From NCBI GenBank assembly GCA_036785325.1, contig JAXIVH010000456.1:2501-66500 (forward strand): a stretch of DNA of 64,000 bases, read 5' to 3'. The translations under genes and the position numbers were made by a program. Shown here piece by piece: positions 1 through 14,595 of the stretch (the stretch's first letter is position 1; every line of letters starts with the position of its first letter). Source of the DNA: Urophycis tenuis (taxonomy: Eukaryota > Chordata > Actinopteri > Gadiformes > Phycidae). The notes beneath the pieces were generated by a model. That model searched no databases and was not told the origin of the DNA. It was given only the letters and a program-made list of their open reading frames with translations.

Positions 1-46
<46 letters not shown>
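1..46. repeat. (CA)n microsatellite at window edge
   Basis: An uninterrupted CA dinucleotide run starts at the first base and ends where unique sequence begins. It probably continues beyond the left edge, so its full length is unknown. Confidence 0.95.
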
Positions 47-48
<2 letters not shown>

Positions 49-1626
49 ATTAAGTGCATGTGTAAGCTTTAGAACAGGACCAGAACAAGGCTGATGTGGA
101 AACATAACAACATCATACTATAAAGATGGGAGGTTGGCAGGGTTATATGGACCAGGCCTCTCCCCTTTACCCTCCCCGGCTCCTTCCTCTGTGATTTCTC
201 AGTCTCCTCTCGTACCCTCGCCCCCCATTGCACTCACAACCCCCTGCCCATATCTCGTGCCATCTCTCATCACCTGACACACACTCACACCAGGCCGCTC
301 CTTCCCCTGCTCCTCCAGAAACTCTCTCCCTTCTGACACTCTTTCCCATCTGATGGTTAATTCATCTGGTCTGACTGGAACACGTACCTTCTTCATTATT
401 AATACAACATTAGGAAGATAGAGAGGCAGAGAGACAGAGGCAGTGAGCGAGGGAGAGGAGGAATGAGAAGGAAAGTTAGACAAGAAGGAGGTAGCGGAGG
501 GGAAGGGAGGGAATGGAGTGGAGGGGAACAAGAAAAATGGGAGAGGGGAGGGAACAGGGTGGGAGAGAGATAGCAAGCAAAACATTTGAAAACTAAGGAG
601 GAGGGAGGTGATGGGAGAAACACAGCGCAATAAGACATTTGAAAGTCAGGAGGCAAACAGGAACATGACTGACAGCAGTGTGTGGAGAGACTTTGTGAGG
701 GATAGCTTGGCTGAGAAGTGAACATGAGATCATAACTCTCTTCTCCACATGCATTAAACACACACAACTATATACATTACCATTACTATAGTGTTAGAAA
801 TATGTCTGTAATGCATCACCTCCCTCTGAAGATACAATGTCAGAGAAACATTCCATTGGGGAAAAAAACCCCTTTGTGATTCTGAAGACAAAGTAACAGA
901 AGGACTTGACAATATTGAACGTCTTGTCCCTCCATCACACCCACACTGAGCAGTCAAGTCCCACAGGAACATGTGCCTAAACCAGCTCAGCCCTGTTTAG
1001 CCCTGTTTTAAATAACACTGGTCTATGGAGAATATAGGACATATTCTACCAGGACTTTAGACAATATACCAAAGTAATATCAAACTATCCTCTTCATCAC
1101 TAAGCCTGTTTCTGTTATTTTTTTCTGAAAATAACATACCCAAAGTAAATATAGTATATCTACACAACTTCAAGAGAAATATAACACTTGTGAGATTTTT
1201 TTTATTTTCTCTTTCTACTTGGTTAGAGTGAATAAAGCTAGAACATAGCATCGGTGGAAGGTTTCCTTTCTGCCTGAAATAAATGTAATGTTTTACATTG
1301 AATAGCACCTCACGTGTGTTCAGTTAGTAGCCCCATAGTACTATAGGGCCAACATCTGATGAGCTCAATATCTGATGCCAATAAAGTGAAGTAAATAAAT
1401 CCAATGCAAACCAATGTCAAATTGCCAAGCTAAACTTGATGAGACACAGACATTGTACCCATTGTACAATTCTGACACTTGACACCTCTAGGCCTATTGA
1501 AACGTCAGGGCGAATAGAATCGAATGACACCAAGCCAATCGCAATCGCAATTTCACCAAACACCCACCAGATGGCGACGAAGACTGTGTTCTGATTGAAG
1601 GCAGTTCACCCATTTTCTCTGAAACT
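47..1626. other. Intergenic, no gene recognised
   Basis: The stretch around 400-650 is purine-rich on the plus strand (GAGG/GGAG runs). It produces low-complexity Ser/Pro/Leu/Phe ORFs on the minus strand that look compositional. I see no homologous protein, no paired splice sites with coding potential and no structural RNA. Confidence 0.6.
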
Positions 1627-2022
<396 letters not shown>

Positions 2023-2510
2023 TGATTGTAAACACCATAATAAGTTGCGAAATGGTGTAGACTAGAATTATTCATGGTGGTTTTATGCGATCAAACACCA
2101 CGTTGATGACAAAAACAATTGTGACAAGAAGTGAAGTGAAGTTGGTTCTTGATTGTTTTTTGATTGAGCTTTAGTCATAGTGATATGGTTCGGACTGTTG
2201 GAATCCGTGGAGTCTCAGCTTTTATACATTATATAGTTTATGTTGAAAAGATCACGTGAAAAAGATCGCTTTTGCTGTGCATGTGAACTATTGTAAAACG
2301 CATAGGCCTACGTCTTGTGACATGCTTATTTTGTTTTTGCGGTTGGAATTGTCTTCGGTTCAGCTAACAGGTTATGATACAGTTGAGAATCTACTCTTCT
2401 TATAGGTATCACATGACTGCTTTATCATGTGTGTAAATGCCTTAAAACGTACTTTCATTTGGGGAGGGGCTTTGCAATTTCGTGATGTAGAGGTTAAATG
2501 ACATGGACAA

Positions 2511-3492
2511 TACTCACAAAAAATTAGGGGTATTTGGCTTTCGGGTGAAATTTAAAAAGTTCACGGTAGGCTACAGTGATATTATATCATGAAAGTATGG
2601 CATTTAAATAGAAGCATGCAATGGTGTTTTCCTCACCACAAACAATTTATTGAAACAAAAGTCAACAACAGTGGTGGGTATACCACAAGAAAATGTCAAT
2701 GTCTCAATAACTTGTCATGAGCCCTTGAGGATCAATTACAGCATGACAACGATGTCTCCTGCTGTTCACAAGTCGACTTGTTGTCTGCTGAGGCATGGCA
2801 TCCCACTCCTCTTGAAGGGCGGCCCTCAGGTCATTGAGGTTCTGGGGTACAGAGTTATGAGCCTCTACACAGCGACTCAGCTGATCCATAGGTTTTCTAT
2901 GGGATTCAGGTCTGGGGAAAGTGCAGGCCACTCCATTAGAGGTACCCCAGTCTCCAGCAGCCGTTCCATAATGATGTGACCTAGATGAGCTGGAGCAATG
3001 GCCTCCATGGAGATGAAATTAGGCCTGTGTTGTTCATGCAGGGGCACAATGACTGGATTAATGATGTTATTCAGGTAGTATGGGCTTCTCACTGTACCAT
3101 TCACAAGCTCAGTGGCCACTTCCCTCTGAGAACATCCTGTTTGAAGCCTCACAATGGTGAGGTACTGTTGATGGATTGTTAGGTGTCGTCTTGGTCTCAC
3201 AATGTCAAAATGTGAACAGCATGATGAAGAGGACTGTTTAAATACCAATTCTGATTGAACCAGGAAATGCATTGGTCGATTCATGGATCAAACACCTGTT
3301 GTGAGCTTTGCCGTTCAGCTCCTGGTTAGAAAACAGTGAGTTGTGCAAAAAGTACTGAAACCTGGAACAGTTGGACATGTGCATTCAAAAGGTTAGAGGT
3401 CAAATTAAGTTCACCTGTAAAGGTTTTAGAGCATTTTAGGTTCATCCTGAAATTTCACCCGAAAGCCCAATATCCCTAACTTTTTGTGAGTA
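2511..3492 (-). mobile_element. Degenerate, internally deleted Tc1-like transposon
   Basis: Terminal inverted repeats beginning CTCACAAAAA and carrying a shared 'ttcgggtgaaattt' segment lie at both ends and are flanked by TA dinucleotides, the Tc1/mariner target site. The minus strand encodes transposase remnants: the SPDLNPIENLW motif near 2880-2930, which holds the third catalytic acidic residue, and the C-terminal ALQEEWDAMPQQ...SRLVNS region typical of Tc1 transposases. At about 980 bp it is shorter than the usual 1.3-1.6 kb and the frame is broken, so it is inactive. Confidence 0.85.
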
Positions 3493-3617
3493 GTGTATAT
3501 GTAAAACAAAATATGCACATGGTTATGGTTTCTAAATAACATGAAAAAAAGATATAAACTACATATGGAATCATTTGTACTTGTAGTATTATAATGTATG
3601 TATTATAATCGAAAATC

Positions 3618-3623
3618 TTTATT
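3618..3623 (-). terminator. ccnq: Candidate polyA signal of ccnq
   Basis: An AATAAA hexamer on the minus strand lies about 330 bp beyond the ccnq stop codon. It is the first canonical signal after the (GT)n tract. Inferred from position only. Confidence 0.4.
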
Positions 3624-3801
3624 GATGATGTTGAGTAGATATTGAATTCATCAATCAACCTTTGAAGTAAACAATGAACAGTATTTCTTTGTTCCCGATA
3701 GGACCATGAGCACAACACTGGGGGAAATGGAAGGAAGCAGCTCAATGTCTCTTCCCCAGTGCAGCTGTTATGCAGTCACAGCTCACAGACCAACTAGGGC
3801 A

Positions 3802-5856
<2,055 letters not shown>

Positions 5857-6612
5857 GCCCCTTGGAGACGGTCACTTTGCGACCTATCCTAACGACTTTA
5901 ACGATGTGTACCTTGTAGAGGTTACATAGAGGTACCTATAGACACGTTGTGTGAACCAGGCTATATGGTTCCACTATGGCACCCACGAGCCCTTCACTCG
6001 TACACAAACCAGAGCAGACGTGAAAGCCCACCGCAGCAGATCTGGTGCTCACATGGTGCAGCAGATGAGCTCCGTACTGCCTCTAAACACTGTGCCCGAT
6101 ATTAAGATCAAACAGTTTGGATAACATCTCGTTGCATGTTGATCACACACCCGTACAACACTATTCTTCTGTGGTTTGTATTATGGCCTGAAACATATTT
6201 ACTTCTTTACTGCCATCTATCGTTCTGGGACCGAACACGCGTAGTAAATACGGGGGGGTGGGGGGATATTAGGCCTACTTATGAGATAGGCCTAATATTG
6301 TACAATATTACAACTGGCGGTACAATAGCACAATATTGTACAATAAGTCCTATATTAATGATTTGCTTTTAGAATTTCATTGTATAATTTCAAATCTAGG
6401 CCTACTCATTTGATTCGCATTATTCGACCATTGTAGAAAAATAAACATGAAATATGCACTGGGCTGTTTCTACAGACGAGATGTAATTCATGTAATGAAA
6501 CATAAATGCCAATAAAGTTAATTGAAAAAAATCGGACCGATAAAACAAGCCTCGTAACTAAGCAACCAGTAAACAAACAGAACACAGGCTACCGAATAGA
6601 GGCTGCCGATTC
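5857..6612. promoter_or_regulatory. Shared ccnq/cfap126 upstream region
   Basis: The ATGs of ccnq (minus) and cfap126 (plus) are 756 bp apart and diverge, so both promoters and 5'UTRs must lie here. I see no convincing TATA box or X-box; the divergent arrangement is direct, promoter function is inference. Confidence 0.5.
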
Positions 6613-8190
6613 ATGATGTCCTCTAATTACTACGCAGACCAGGTAAGAAAGTAAAAACTATATTTCTGGGCTTAATTACATTTAATTGTCTGTTCTATTT
6701 CTGTTTCTTACATTTGCCAGTATGAGAGTGCTTACAAGTCGCAGAGATTGCAGAACTGGTGCGTCTCTAAACCATGCAAACTGGTAGGCGGACCTCAATG
6801 GCTTTAAGAAACCTAGTTAGTAGTTTAGTAAGTGCATAAGTGTATTACTGACTAAGCTGTGTGTATGTGTGTGATAAGAGACCCACTGCTCTAGAAGGTC
6901 ACACCACGTTTATTGCTAATGACAGAGGACATCTGATGCCAGGAGTTGCCAAGGTAAAAAAAAAAAATCCTATTGCTTTCTTGTCTAATTCTGACTAGTA
7001 CCACATTGCTTCCAGGCATAGCTCAAGTGTAAATCAACCCCGTTCTCATGATAGAAAGGAAGCTCGTGGCCGGATTTTAAGGGGACTTGGGATCTCCCAT
7101 CTCGACTCCACCCTCAGTGCATCAACCCTACCAGTCGCTCTGTGGAGGGCCTGAACAGACTTCAGGCTCGGGGCGTTGATCCAAAATGCGCTAACACAAC
7201 TCTGCCTCAAGATGGCAGCAAAGACACAGCCTCGCCCTATCAGGTTGGAACAGTTCCAATCTGTAACGTAAGTCGACTTCGGCCTTCCCTCACCTTACTC
7301 CTTGTAACATTTAATTACACAACAACAGGTTTGGTTGGGTATTTTACAAGAATTCCGGATGTCCTTTCATATGATTCAACCTCTTGTGCAATTGGAAAAG
7401 AGGGTGGGTGGAGTTGAGTATTGAAGTGAAGTAGGTGGCACTTAACCCAGAGCAATGTGACCACTGCACGTTCATTTCGGATCAAGTATTTATTTGACCC
7501 CGACTTACAAAGGTCAGACATTCCAGTGTGTCACTTTTGGGGATCGTATTATGTCAGCAGGACGAACAGTCCAGTCAGACACACCAGAGCCACCCAGTCA
7601 GGGGTTGTAAAAGGAAAGCAAAAAAAAGGAAGTTGGAGAAAAGCCAGAGAAAATAGATCAGAAACAAAACAGGAAGTAAAAAAAAAAACAATATTAGTGA
7701 CTTTGCCGCAGAAGCTTTGTTGAAACCTCACTTTCTCCACACGTGCTTTGTTGATTATCAACCGTAATCTTAATTATAAACCCAGTCAAAAATGGAAGTT
7801 GCCGAGCTTCAAAGTTGTTGGACCAAAAGTAGCTCGGATTTCTCTCTGATGAATTTGCAATTCAAATCTCTGGTCAAATGTTTGTGGTGACAACTGCAAT
7901 AGGGTGTGATGGCTCAAAGTTCTCCTGACATTTCTTAGGAACATGATGCACATCAGGGCTCCGCCGCCCCTCCACCCGCGCCCACACGCAGCCCCCCCAC
8001 CAGCGACCCCGCCCCACAACCACCAGCCACGGCCCAGAGCCCCGCCTGCTGCTCTGGGGTGGAGGGGCCTGGCAGCACGGAGGGACGACAACACACACAG
8101 AGCCCTGGGGGAGTGTTGGCCACAGAGAGCAGGGCCCCCGCGGGGCCAACGGCCACTGGTCACCACAGGACTGTGGGGGACACGGAGTAG
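6613..8190 (+). CDS. cfap126: Flattop (CFAP126), cilia microtubule inner protein
   Basis: Flattop is a ciliary and basal-body protein, a microtubule inner protein of doublet microtubules, involved in basal-body docking and positioning. Five plus-strand exons: 6613-6642, 6721-6783, 6879-6953, 7055-7267, 7939-8190, 633 nt in total (210 aa; human about 177). Diagnostic residues are NYYADQYESAYKSQRLQNW in exons 1-2, TTFIANDRGHLMPG in exon 3 and SSWPDFKGTWDLPSR in exon 4, matching family motifs QYE..F.S..LQNW, IIANDRGHLLP and PWGSFMGTW. The Pro/Ala-rich exon 5 continues in frame to a TAG that forms part of the first copy of a downstream minisatellite. An alternative is retention past the exon 4 donor, which would end at about 7417. 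Another ATG lies three bases downstream. Confidence 0.9.
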
Positions 8191-8845
8191 CTTGAGGACT
8201 GTGGGAGACGGAGTGGGGGACACGGAGTAGCTTGAGGACTGTGGGAGACAGAGTAGCTTGAGGACTGTGGGAGACAGAGTGGGGGACACGGAGTAGCTTG
8301 AGGACTGTGGGAGACGGAGTGGGGGACACGGAGTAGCTTGAGGACTGTGGGAGACAGAGTGGGGGACACGGAGTAGCTTGAGGACTGAGGGAGACAGAGT
8401 GGGGGAGACGGAGTAGCTCGAGGACTGTGGGAGACGGAGTGGGGGAGACGGAGTAGCTTGAGGACTGTGGGAGACAGAGTGGGGGACACGGAGTAGCTTG
8501 AGGACTGTGGGAGACGGAGTGGGGGAGACGGAGTAGCTTGAGGACTGTGGGAGACAGAGTGGGGGACACGGAGTAGCTTGAGGACTGTGGGAGACGGAGT
8601 AGCTTGAGGACTGTGGGAGACGGAGTGGGGGACACGGAGTAGCTTGAGGACTGTGGGAGACGGAGTGGGGGACACGGAGTAGCTTGAGGACTGTGGGAGA
8701 CGGAGTGGGGGACACGGAGTAGCTTGAGGACTGTGGGAGACGGAGTGGGGGACACGGAGTAGCTTGAGGACTGTGGGACACGGAGTAGCTTGAGGACTGT
8801 GGGACACGGAGTAGCTTGAGGACTGTGGGACACGGAGTAGCTTGT
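8167..8845. repeat. 40-bp minisatellite starting in cfap126 stop codon region
   Basis: Tandem copies of a roughly 40-bp G-rich unit (GTAGCTTGAGGACTGTGGGA followed by gacggagtgggggacacgga), with shorter variants of about 26 bp. The first copy supplies the last codons and the TAG of cfap126; the rest lies in the 3'UTR or downstream. Minus-strand ORFs across it are artefacts of the repeat. Confidence 0.95.
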
Positions 8846-9237
8846 CCAGCGGCTCAAAAGGCGGGATCCACCGAGTCTCCCCATCAGTAGGGCACTCAGG
8901 AAGAGAAGAAGAAGACTTCTGAAGACACAATACATCCTCTACCTCCCCGCAGTCTCAGCATCCCCCACCACTTTGCAGTCAGCAATGTTAACATGGACAT
9001 TTGATCAAAAAATCTAAATTAATAATAAAATGAAACCTAGCATGACTATAGGTTGTACTTTGATTGTAGCATCCAACTTACTGTAATATTCTCAATGTAC
9101 TGTACGCAATACTGGCTGGATTGGAGTGGTTTTAGTTTACCCGTTTATTGTTGTGTATTTGTTTTTGTTAGATTCTCAATATAACATAGTAATAACACAG
9201 TCTGCAAACGTATAAATTGACAATGTATGATTTACAG

Positions 9238-10081
9238 CAGGGGCGTAGCCAGACATTTTAATCAAGGTGCGCCTGTGAGATTGTGGCTGGCCTCAACCTA
9301 GTGAAAATTAAAGTGATGGTTCGGAGTGAAATTCACTCTGAGGTAATTTACACCAATAGTCATGCTAAATACCCCCTCGGAGGCATTTTTAGCGACGGTC
9401 AATATTTACCAAGTTTAGGGTTATCAGCCGAAAGACTTCGTACTGGAGTGCCGGTACAGTGGGTACATCTCGTCAATGACTCTACTAATAATGCATGGAT
9501 TGTTACCCAACTTCTGTAGTAGTACATATATGGTCTGTACTCACAAAACGAGGCATTTTAAAGTTTGCAAGTACACCAGGAGTTTATTTAAAAGAGCACT
9601 TTTCTGATAGCTTCAACTAGCTGTTGCTAAGGCTACCGCTGCGTCGACGTCTCTTCCGTCTTTCTGGAAAAGTTCGTAAAAGTCCTCTTCAAAACTCAAG
9701 TGTAAGGAAAAAGTTAGTGAATTCAACACTCCATCTAATTTCAAGTATTCAATTATTCCAGTTGTCAATACATTTCGATGGAGTGTTGAATTCACTAACC
9801 TTTTCCTTACACTTGTGAGTTTTGAAGAGGACTTTTACGAACTTATCCGCAAAGACGGAAGAGACGTCGACGCAGCGGTAGCCTTAGCAACAGCTAGTTG
9901 CTAGTTGCTAACATACATGCAACTCAGTATGTCAGAGCCCGTGTCTTTATGATCACGATAGTTGTAGAAACGTACGGCTTTATGTAACATTGTGTCAATT
10001 GCGAACAGAATATTTTAGGTGTGCCAGGGTCACGTTTGGGTGGCCCAGGCACACCCTGGCACACCCGTGGCTACGCCACTG
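9238..10081. mobile_element. Non-autonomous hAT-like element, 844 bp, with 8-bp TSD
   Basis: The ends are near-inverted repeats (CAGGGGCGTAGCCA on the left, reverse complement of tggctacgccactg on the right). They are flanked by a perfect 8-bp duplication ATTTACAG at 9230-9237 and 10082-10089, the signature of hAT transposition. There is no transposase ORF. A large palindrome fills the interior. It lies between cfap126 and the MGAT4-like gene. Confidence 0.85.
9614..9900. repeat. Large imperfect palindrome inside hAT-like element
   Basis: Two arms of about 122-124 bp (9614-9735 and 9777-9900) are near-perfect reverse complements separated by a 41-bp loop. A transcript would form a long hairpin. 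Each arm also encodes FEEDFYEL..KDGRDVDAAV-like codons, but no full ORF is present. Confidence 0.9.
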
Positions 10082-10161
10082 ATTTACAGGGAAGGCTATA
10101 AAGAAAAGGTGGCATTTGGCACAATACACACACAATGACTGGGATGTGCACCTGATTATTC

Positions 10162-10167
10162 TTTATT
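10162..10167 (-). terminator. Candidate polyA signal of MGAT4-like gene
   Basis: A minus-strand AATAAA lies about 247 bp past the stop codon at 10414. It is a plausible cleavage signal, inferred by position. Confidence 0.5.
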
Positions 10168-10413
10168 TAAATACAAAAATAGTGTTCCATACACCATGTT
10201 GTGGATAAAGTGTATGCAGATGTTTGAAAAAGCTATTATTTTTGACGACTTAATGGGATCTTACCCATTATGCCATTCTCTCAAGAATGCCGTTGGAATT
10301 TGCAATACAAAACTAATTTGTGCAACTCTGTAGGTCTACACCAGATCAAACAAAGATCAATCACAACTCAAGTGAATTCCCTTCCCATCCCCAAGTCTGG
10401 TGTGCAGCTGTGC

Positions 10414-13400
10414 TCAGGTCTTCACAGTAATTCTAATTTTCTTAATGGCTACCCATTCTTTCTGTTGGTCTGTGACTCGCAACCGTAAACAGGAAGAGGA
10501 GGAGCCAAACTCCAAACTCATGTTTAGATTTTGCTTTTCAAACATCCCATTCATAATTTTCCCCAATGGCTTGAAGTCCATACAGCTCTTCTCGCCCTTC
10601 ACTGTGGTTTCAACGTTTTGGCCGAGCTCCACCACAGCAAACTCTAGGAGGTCTTTCCCTTCCAAGCCCGTTTCCACCTTCACACTGGTTACAACAGCGG
10701 GCGCTCTGAGGACCACAGTCAGATAGCTTCCAGGCACTGGTGTGCGCCCCCAGAAGTATCCCTCTCCTGCCTCCCACGCCAGCCTGGGCACATGGTCGTT
10801 GTAGACAGATATATCGGTGTAAACATCTGCCACGGGGTTGGAGTAGACCTCCTTTTCGAAGAACTTGTCCTTCAGCTTGTTGACGTGACCCTTGAAGGAG
10901 GAGAAGGTCCCCATATGTTGGAACAGCGAGGGCTTGATAAGGATCTGCTGTTTCTGGACAAGCAACTCACGAAAGTGAGTGAGCAGCCAATCGCAGGGCA
11001 TCTCCTGGTAAAACAGGAAGAGAAAGCGGGCCAGGAGAGGAAGGTGTTCTGCTTTGTAGAGTTTCCCGATGTAGCCCAGGGAGGAGAACTCCAGCATTGC
11101 CCAGTTCACTGCATGTCGCTCCTGGATACTCTTGGAGATGGAGGTGAGGAAGTTGTGGGCCGAGCTGACATCGTCCTCCAGCTGGAGGTAGTATGTGCCT
11201 TGGCTGCTGCTGTAATGCATCAGGAATGAGTAGTCCACATTCTGCTTGGAGCGGAAAGACACTCGCTCTGGAGAGTCGTCGTAGTTTCTCTTGAGAGCTG
11301 AAGGAAAAGTGGGAGCAGAAAGATCAGACTTCGCAGGGGACACATGTCCCACATCACCCCCTCTATATCCCACATCACCCCCTCTATATCATACATCACC
11401 CCTTCTATATCCCACATCACCCCCTCTATATCATACATCACCCCTTCTATATCCCACATCACCCCCTCTATATCATACATCACCCCTTCTATATCCCACA
11501 TCACCACTTCTATATCCCACATCACCCCCTCTATATCCAACATCACCCCTTCTATATCCCACATCACCCCCTCTATATCCCATATCACCCCCTTCTATAT
11601 CCCACATCACCCCCTCTATATCCCAATACGCCTCTTCTATATACCATTTCTATATCGCACATCACCATTTCTATATCCCACATCACCCCCTCTATATCCC
11701 ACATCACCCCCTCTATATCATACATCACCCCTTCTATATCCCACATCACCACTTCTATATCCCACATCACCCCCTCTATATCCCACATCACCCCTTCTAT
11801 ATCCCACATCACCCCCTCTATATCCCACATCACCCCTTATATATCCCACATCACCCCCTCTATATCCCACATCACCACTTCTATATCCCACATCACCCCC
11901 GCTATATCCCACATCACCCCTTCTATATCCCACATCCTCCCTCTATATCCCACATCACCCCTTCTATATCCCACATCCCCCCTCTATATCCCACATCACC
12001 CCCTCTATATCCCACGTCAACACTTCGATATCCCACATCACCACTTTTATATCCCACATCAACCCCTCTATATCCCCTTTTATATCACACATCAACCCCT
12101 CTATATCCCCCTTTTATATCCCACATCAACCCCTCTATATCCCCCTTTTATATCACACATCAACCCCTCTATATCCCCCTTTTATATCACACATCAACCC
12201 CTCTATATCACACATCACCCCGCCGGCCACCCCTTCTAAATCTACCAATTTTAAAATAATTAAAATATTTAACTTTGCTTTGCTGGTCGTTGTTGCCTGG
12301 TGCCCCCTCCCCCCATGTTGTTCTGTGCCACCACTACAAAAGCAGTCTGGACACACCACTGTACTTTTGTAATCAAACATTGTTACAACAAATGGGTACC
12401 TGTTAGAGGAGGGTAAAACTGTGGCGGTACGTGTATGACCAGCAGCTGTCCCAGGTCCAGCTCCGAGGGGTGCCCAGCTCGGATCTTGCTCACCATCGCC
12501 CCTCTCCACTCGGGGTCAAAGTCGGCCAGCAGCACCACCACCACCATGTTGGCGCGCTCTTCGGAGGACGACTGGGAGAAGATGGAATACAGGGTCTGCA
12601 AGAGGTAGCTGCCCTTCTTCCTCTTCACCGACGACAGTCCAATCACAAGGAACTCTGGGTGGAGTAGAGGATGGTAGAAGTAGAGCGTGCATGTGAGACA
12701 AACAAAAGGGCCTTTATGTGTTCATATGAAAGTTATGAAATAAATATTTTCCTGTATGGTGTGGATGTGTGGGGGTTTTATTTATGGAGACTATTGCATA
12801 CAGTTGTGGTCAGGCCTGCAAAGTTAAACGCCTGGGCCCCTGAAGTCTGAAAGGGAAAGAGTGTCGTGGAAAATGCATCCAAACAATATAATCTAGTTAC
12901 AGCAACGGATTGACTTCATCACTTCATCACTGAAACCAAGATCTGGACTGTTCCCCTCAGCCCTCAGTGGTCCAGCTGTCAGTAGGACTGGTGTTCTAAC
13001 CCTGAGTAGGAGAACCCTCGGAGGGCTCAGGGAGCAGGTCAATGTTTCAGTAGTAGTTCCACTTCCCCTCAGTGACCCTCAGTCTGGTATGACACAGCAA
13101 ACAGAGGAGGAGGAGGAGGAGGAGCAGGGGATTTCAATGGTGCGCTCCTGCCGTTGTACACCTGCAGCCCAAACTATCAGGAATCGACCGCCAGTTGTAT
13201 GCCACACTGCTTTTTTACAAATCACCATAAATACTTGCTGACAATATGAAAGTTTGACTTTATGACAAATTGGTTGAATATGAAAATATGTTGTGTACTC
13301 ACTTGTACGTGAATATATTGGCATTGCAGTAGTATTGACTACAGAGTGATTGAAAACCTACTGTCACTAGCATGTTCATTGTATTCATCTTCTCCTTTGG

Positions 13401-13934
13401 TGGTAAACATCACAGTTGTATGTGCATTACTGCCAGATAACCATGGATGTCATACATTGTGTGTATAGTCATGGTGGTCCTGGCTGTTGACTCCCTGAGT
13501 CAACGTGTCAGAGAGATTAAGGTGGCAGGGAGTCCCAGGGGAGAACCATGAGCAGGGAGTCCCAGGGGAGAACCATGAGGGCATGTTGAACGGCTAATGA
13601 AATACAACGATCATCAGCTGAGAGAACATCACCCACAAAGCATTGCAGTCATGCATTTGGTTCAAGAAAATACATCCATGGCAATCCACCGAAGGGAAAG
13701 ATGATCACCTTGACAACAGTATGTTTTTTGTCCTCACTGCATGCTGCTCTGTAATACCAAGGGCTGAGGGGCCAATGAGTGGACAAGGAACTACAAATGA
13801 GATGCAGCCCTTGACTCGCTCCCTCAGTATTTGAATAAAACAAATACTTTGCTGTCAAGAAGGTCCCTCCATCAGCCAGCTTTGGCAAAACAGAGCTCAA
13901 CGTGAACATGATCACTTTAAATCATGTTTTCATA

Positions 13935-13967
<33 letters not shown>

Positions 13968-14511
13968 TGTCTGTCTGTCTGTCTGTCTCACTCCGCTTGA
14001 TTGCAGATGCTCCAGCCAGAAGCTGGTAGGACACGTTCAGGGGCAGGTAGTTTCCCTGATCTACCCATGATTCACTGCTGCTGCCGACACGCGGGGAAAG
14101 GGGCCATGACCAATCTGACAAGCTTACTATTGGTTGCTTTGTTCCAGTCAAGCCATGTAACATATAAATGAAAAAGAAGAAAATACATGAGTGTACACAC
14201 ATCAAATCCTGGCTGTGCTTGGCATTAACTGATTTCTATGTTGTTCTATGTTCTATATTATATTTTACTTGTTGGCCAACAAAATGTCTGGATGTCTGTC
14301 TCAATAGCATCCACTTGTGTGTATCGATGCAATAATGGATGGCATCATGTCAAGCAAGTATTTGTATTTTGTAGCCTATACGTGACGACATCAAATCATT
14401 CGCTGAGGGCAAATGGACACTCACCGTAACTAGGAAGTTAGACAGGCCCATCAGGTATAACCCAACGAGCAGTAGACTGCCTACCACCATTTGTTTCAAA
14501 TAACAGCGCAT
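10414..14511 (-). CDS. MGAT4-family N-acetylglucosaminyltransferase (IV-C-like)
   Basis: Likely a Golgi type II membrane enzyme of the GnT-IV family, which adds beta-1,4 GlcNAc to the alpha-1,3 mannose arm of N-glycans; activity of C/D/E-type members is less certain. Four exons: 14425-14511, 13992-14136, 12400-12654, 10414-11297, 1371 nt (456 aa). Exon 1 encodes a short cytoplasmic tail and a membrane anchor (VVGSLLLVGLYLMGLSNFLV). Exon 3 carries FLVIGLSSVKRKKGSYLLQT; exon 4 carries the metal-binding acidic motif in YYLQLEDDVSSAHNF, then EFSSLGYIGKLY, FYQEMPCDWLL and KPSLFQHMGTFSSFKGHVNKLKD, and a C-terminal beta-rich region as in MGAT4 lectin domains. The exon 2 acceptor is the least certain border. 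Which MGAT4 paralogue this is cannot be settled by eye. Confidence 0.88.
11340..12215. repeat. 21-bp minisatellite in MGAT4-like intron 3
   Basis: About 40 copies of a 21-bp unit (catcaccccctctatatccca) with C/T variants; towards 12050-12200 a derived form alternates with a 'ccccttttatatcacacatc' variant. Because 21 is a multiple of three, long ORFs run through it on both strands; these are artefacts. Confidence 0.95.
13525..13578. repeat. 27-bp direct duplication
   Basis: Two exact adjacent copies of a 27-bp unit starting GCAGGGAGTCCCAGGGGAGA in intron 2 of the MGAT4-like gene. A minor tandem duplication. Confidence 0.9.
13936..13989. repeat. (GT)n(CTGT)n compound microsatellite at splice donor
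   Basis: A GT run followed by about six CTGT units. On the transcribed (minus) strand this begins immediately after the exon 2 donor of the MGAT4-like gene. Confidence 0.92.
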
Positions 14512-14536
14512 TTCCTTTAGAGCAATTCCTAAAGAG

Positions 14537-14538
<2 letters not shown>

Positions 14539-14592
<54 letters not shown>
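14539..14592. repeat. (CA)n microsatellite
   Basis: A pure CA run of about 54 bp just upstream of the first coding exon of the MGAT4-like gene. Confidence 0.95.

Positions 14593-14595
<3 letters not shown>

Noticed and set aside
199..767. Ser/Pro/Leu-rich ORFs on the minus strand
   Set aside because: Compositional artefact of a purine-rich tract; no motif, no splice context.
8167..8845. CRISPR-like array (also the other minisatellites)
   Set aside because: Units are directly adjacent with no unique spacers, no cas genes, and the context is a vertebrate genome.
7786..8935. 331- and 353-codon minus-strand ORFs
   Set aside because: Antisense of the 40-bp minisatellite and cfap126 exon 5; no independent support.
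11220..12372. ORFs of 322 and 342 codons with Ser-Ile-Ser-His repeats
   Set aside because: They come from the 21-bp intronic minisatellite between two verified MGAT4-like exons.
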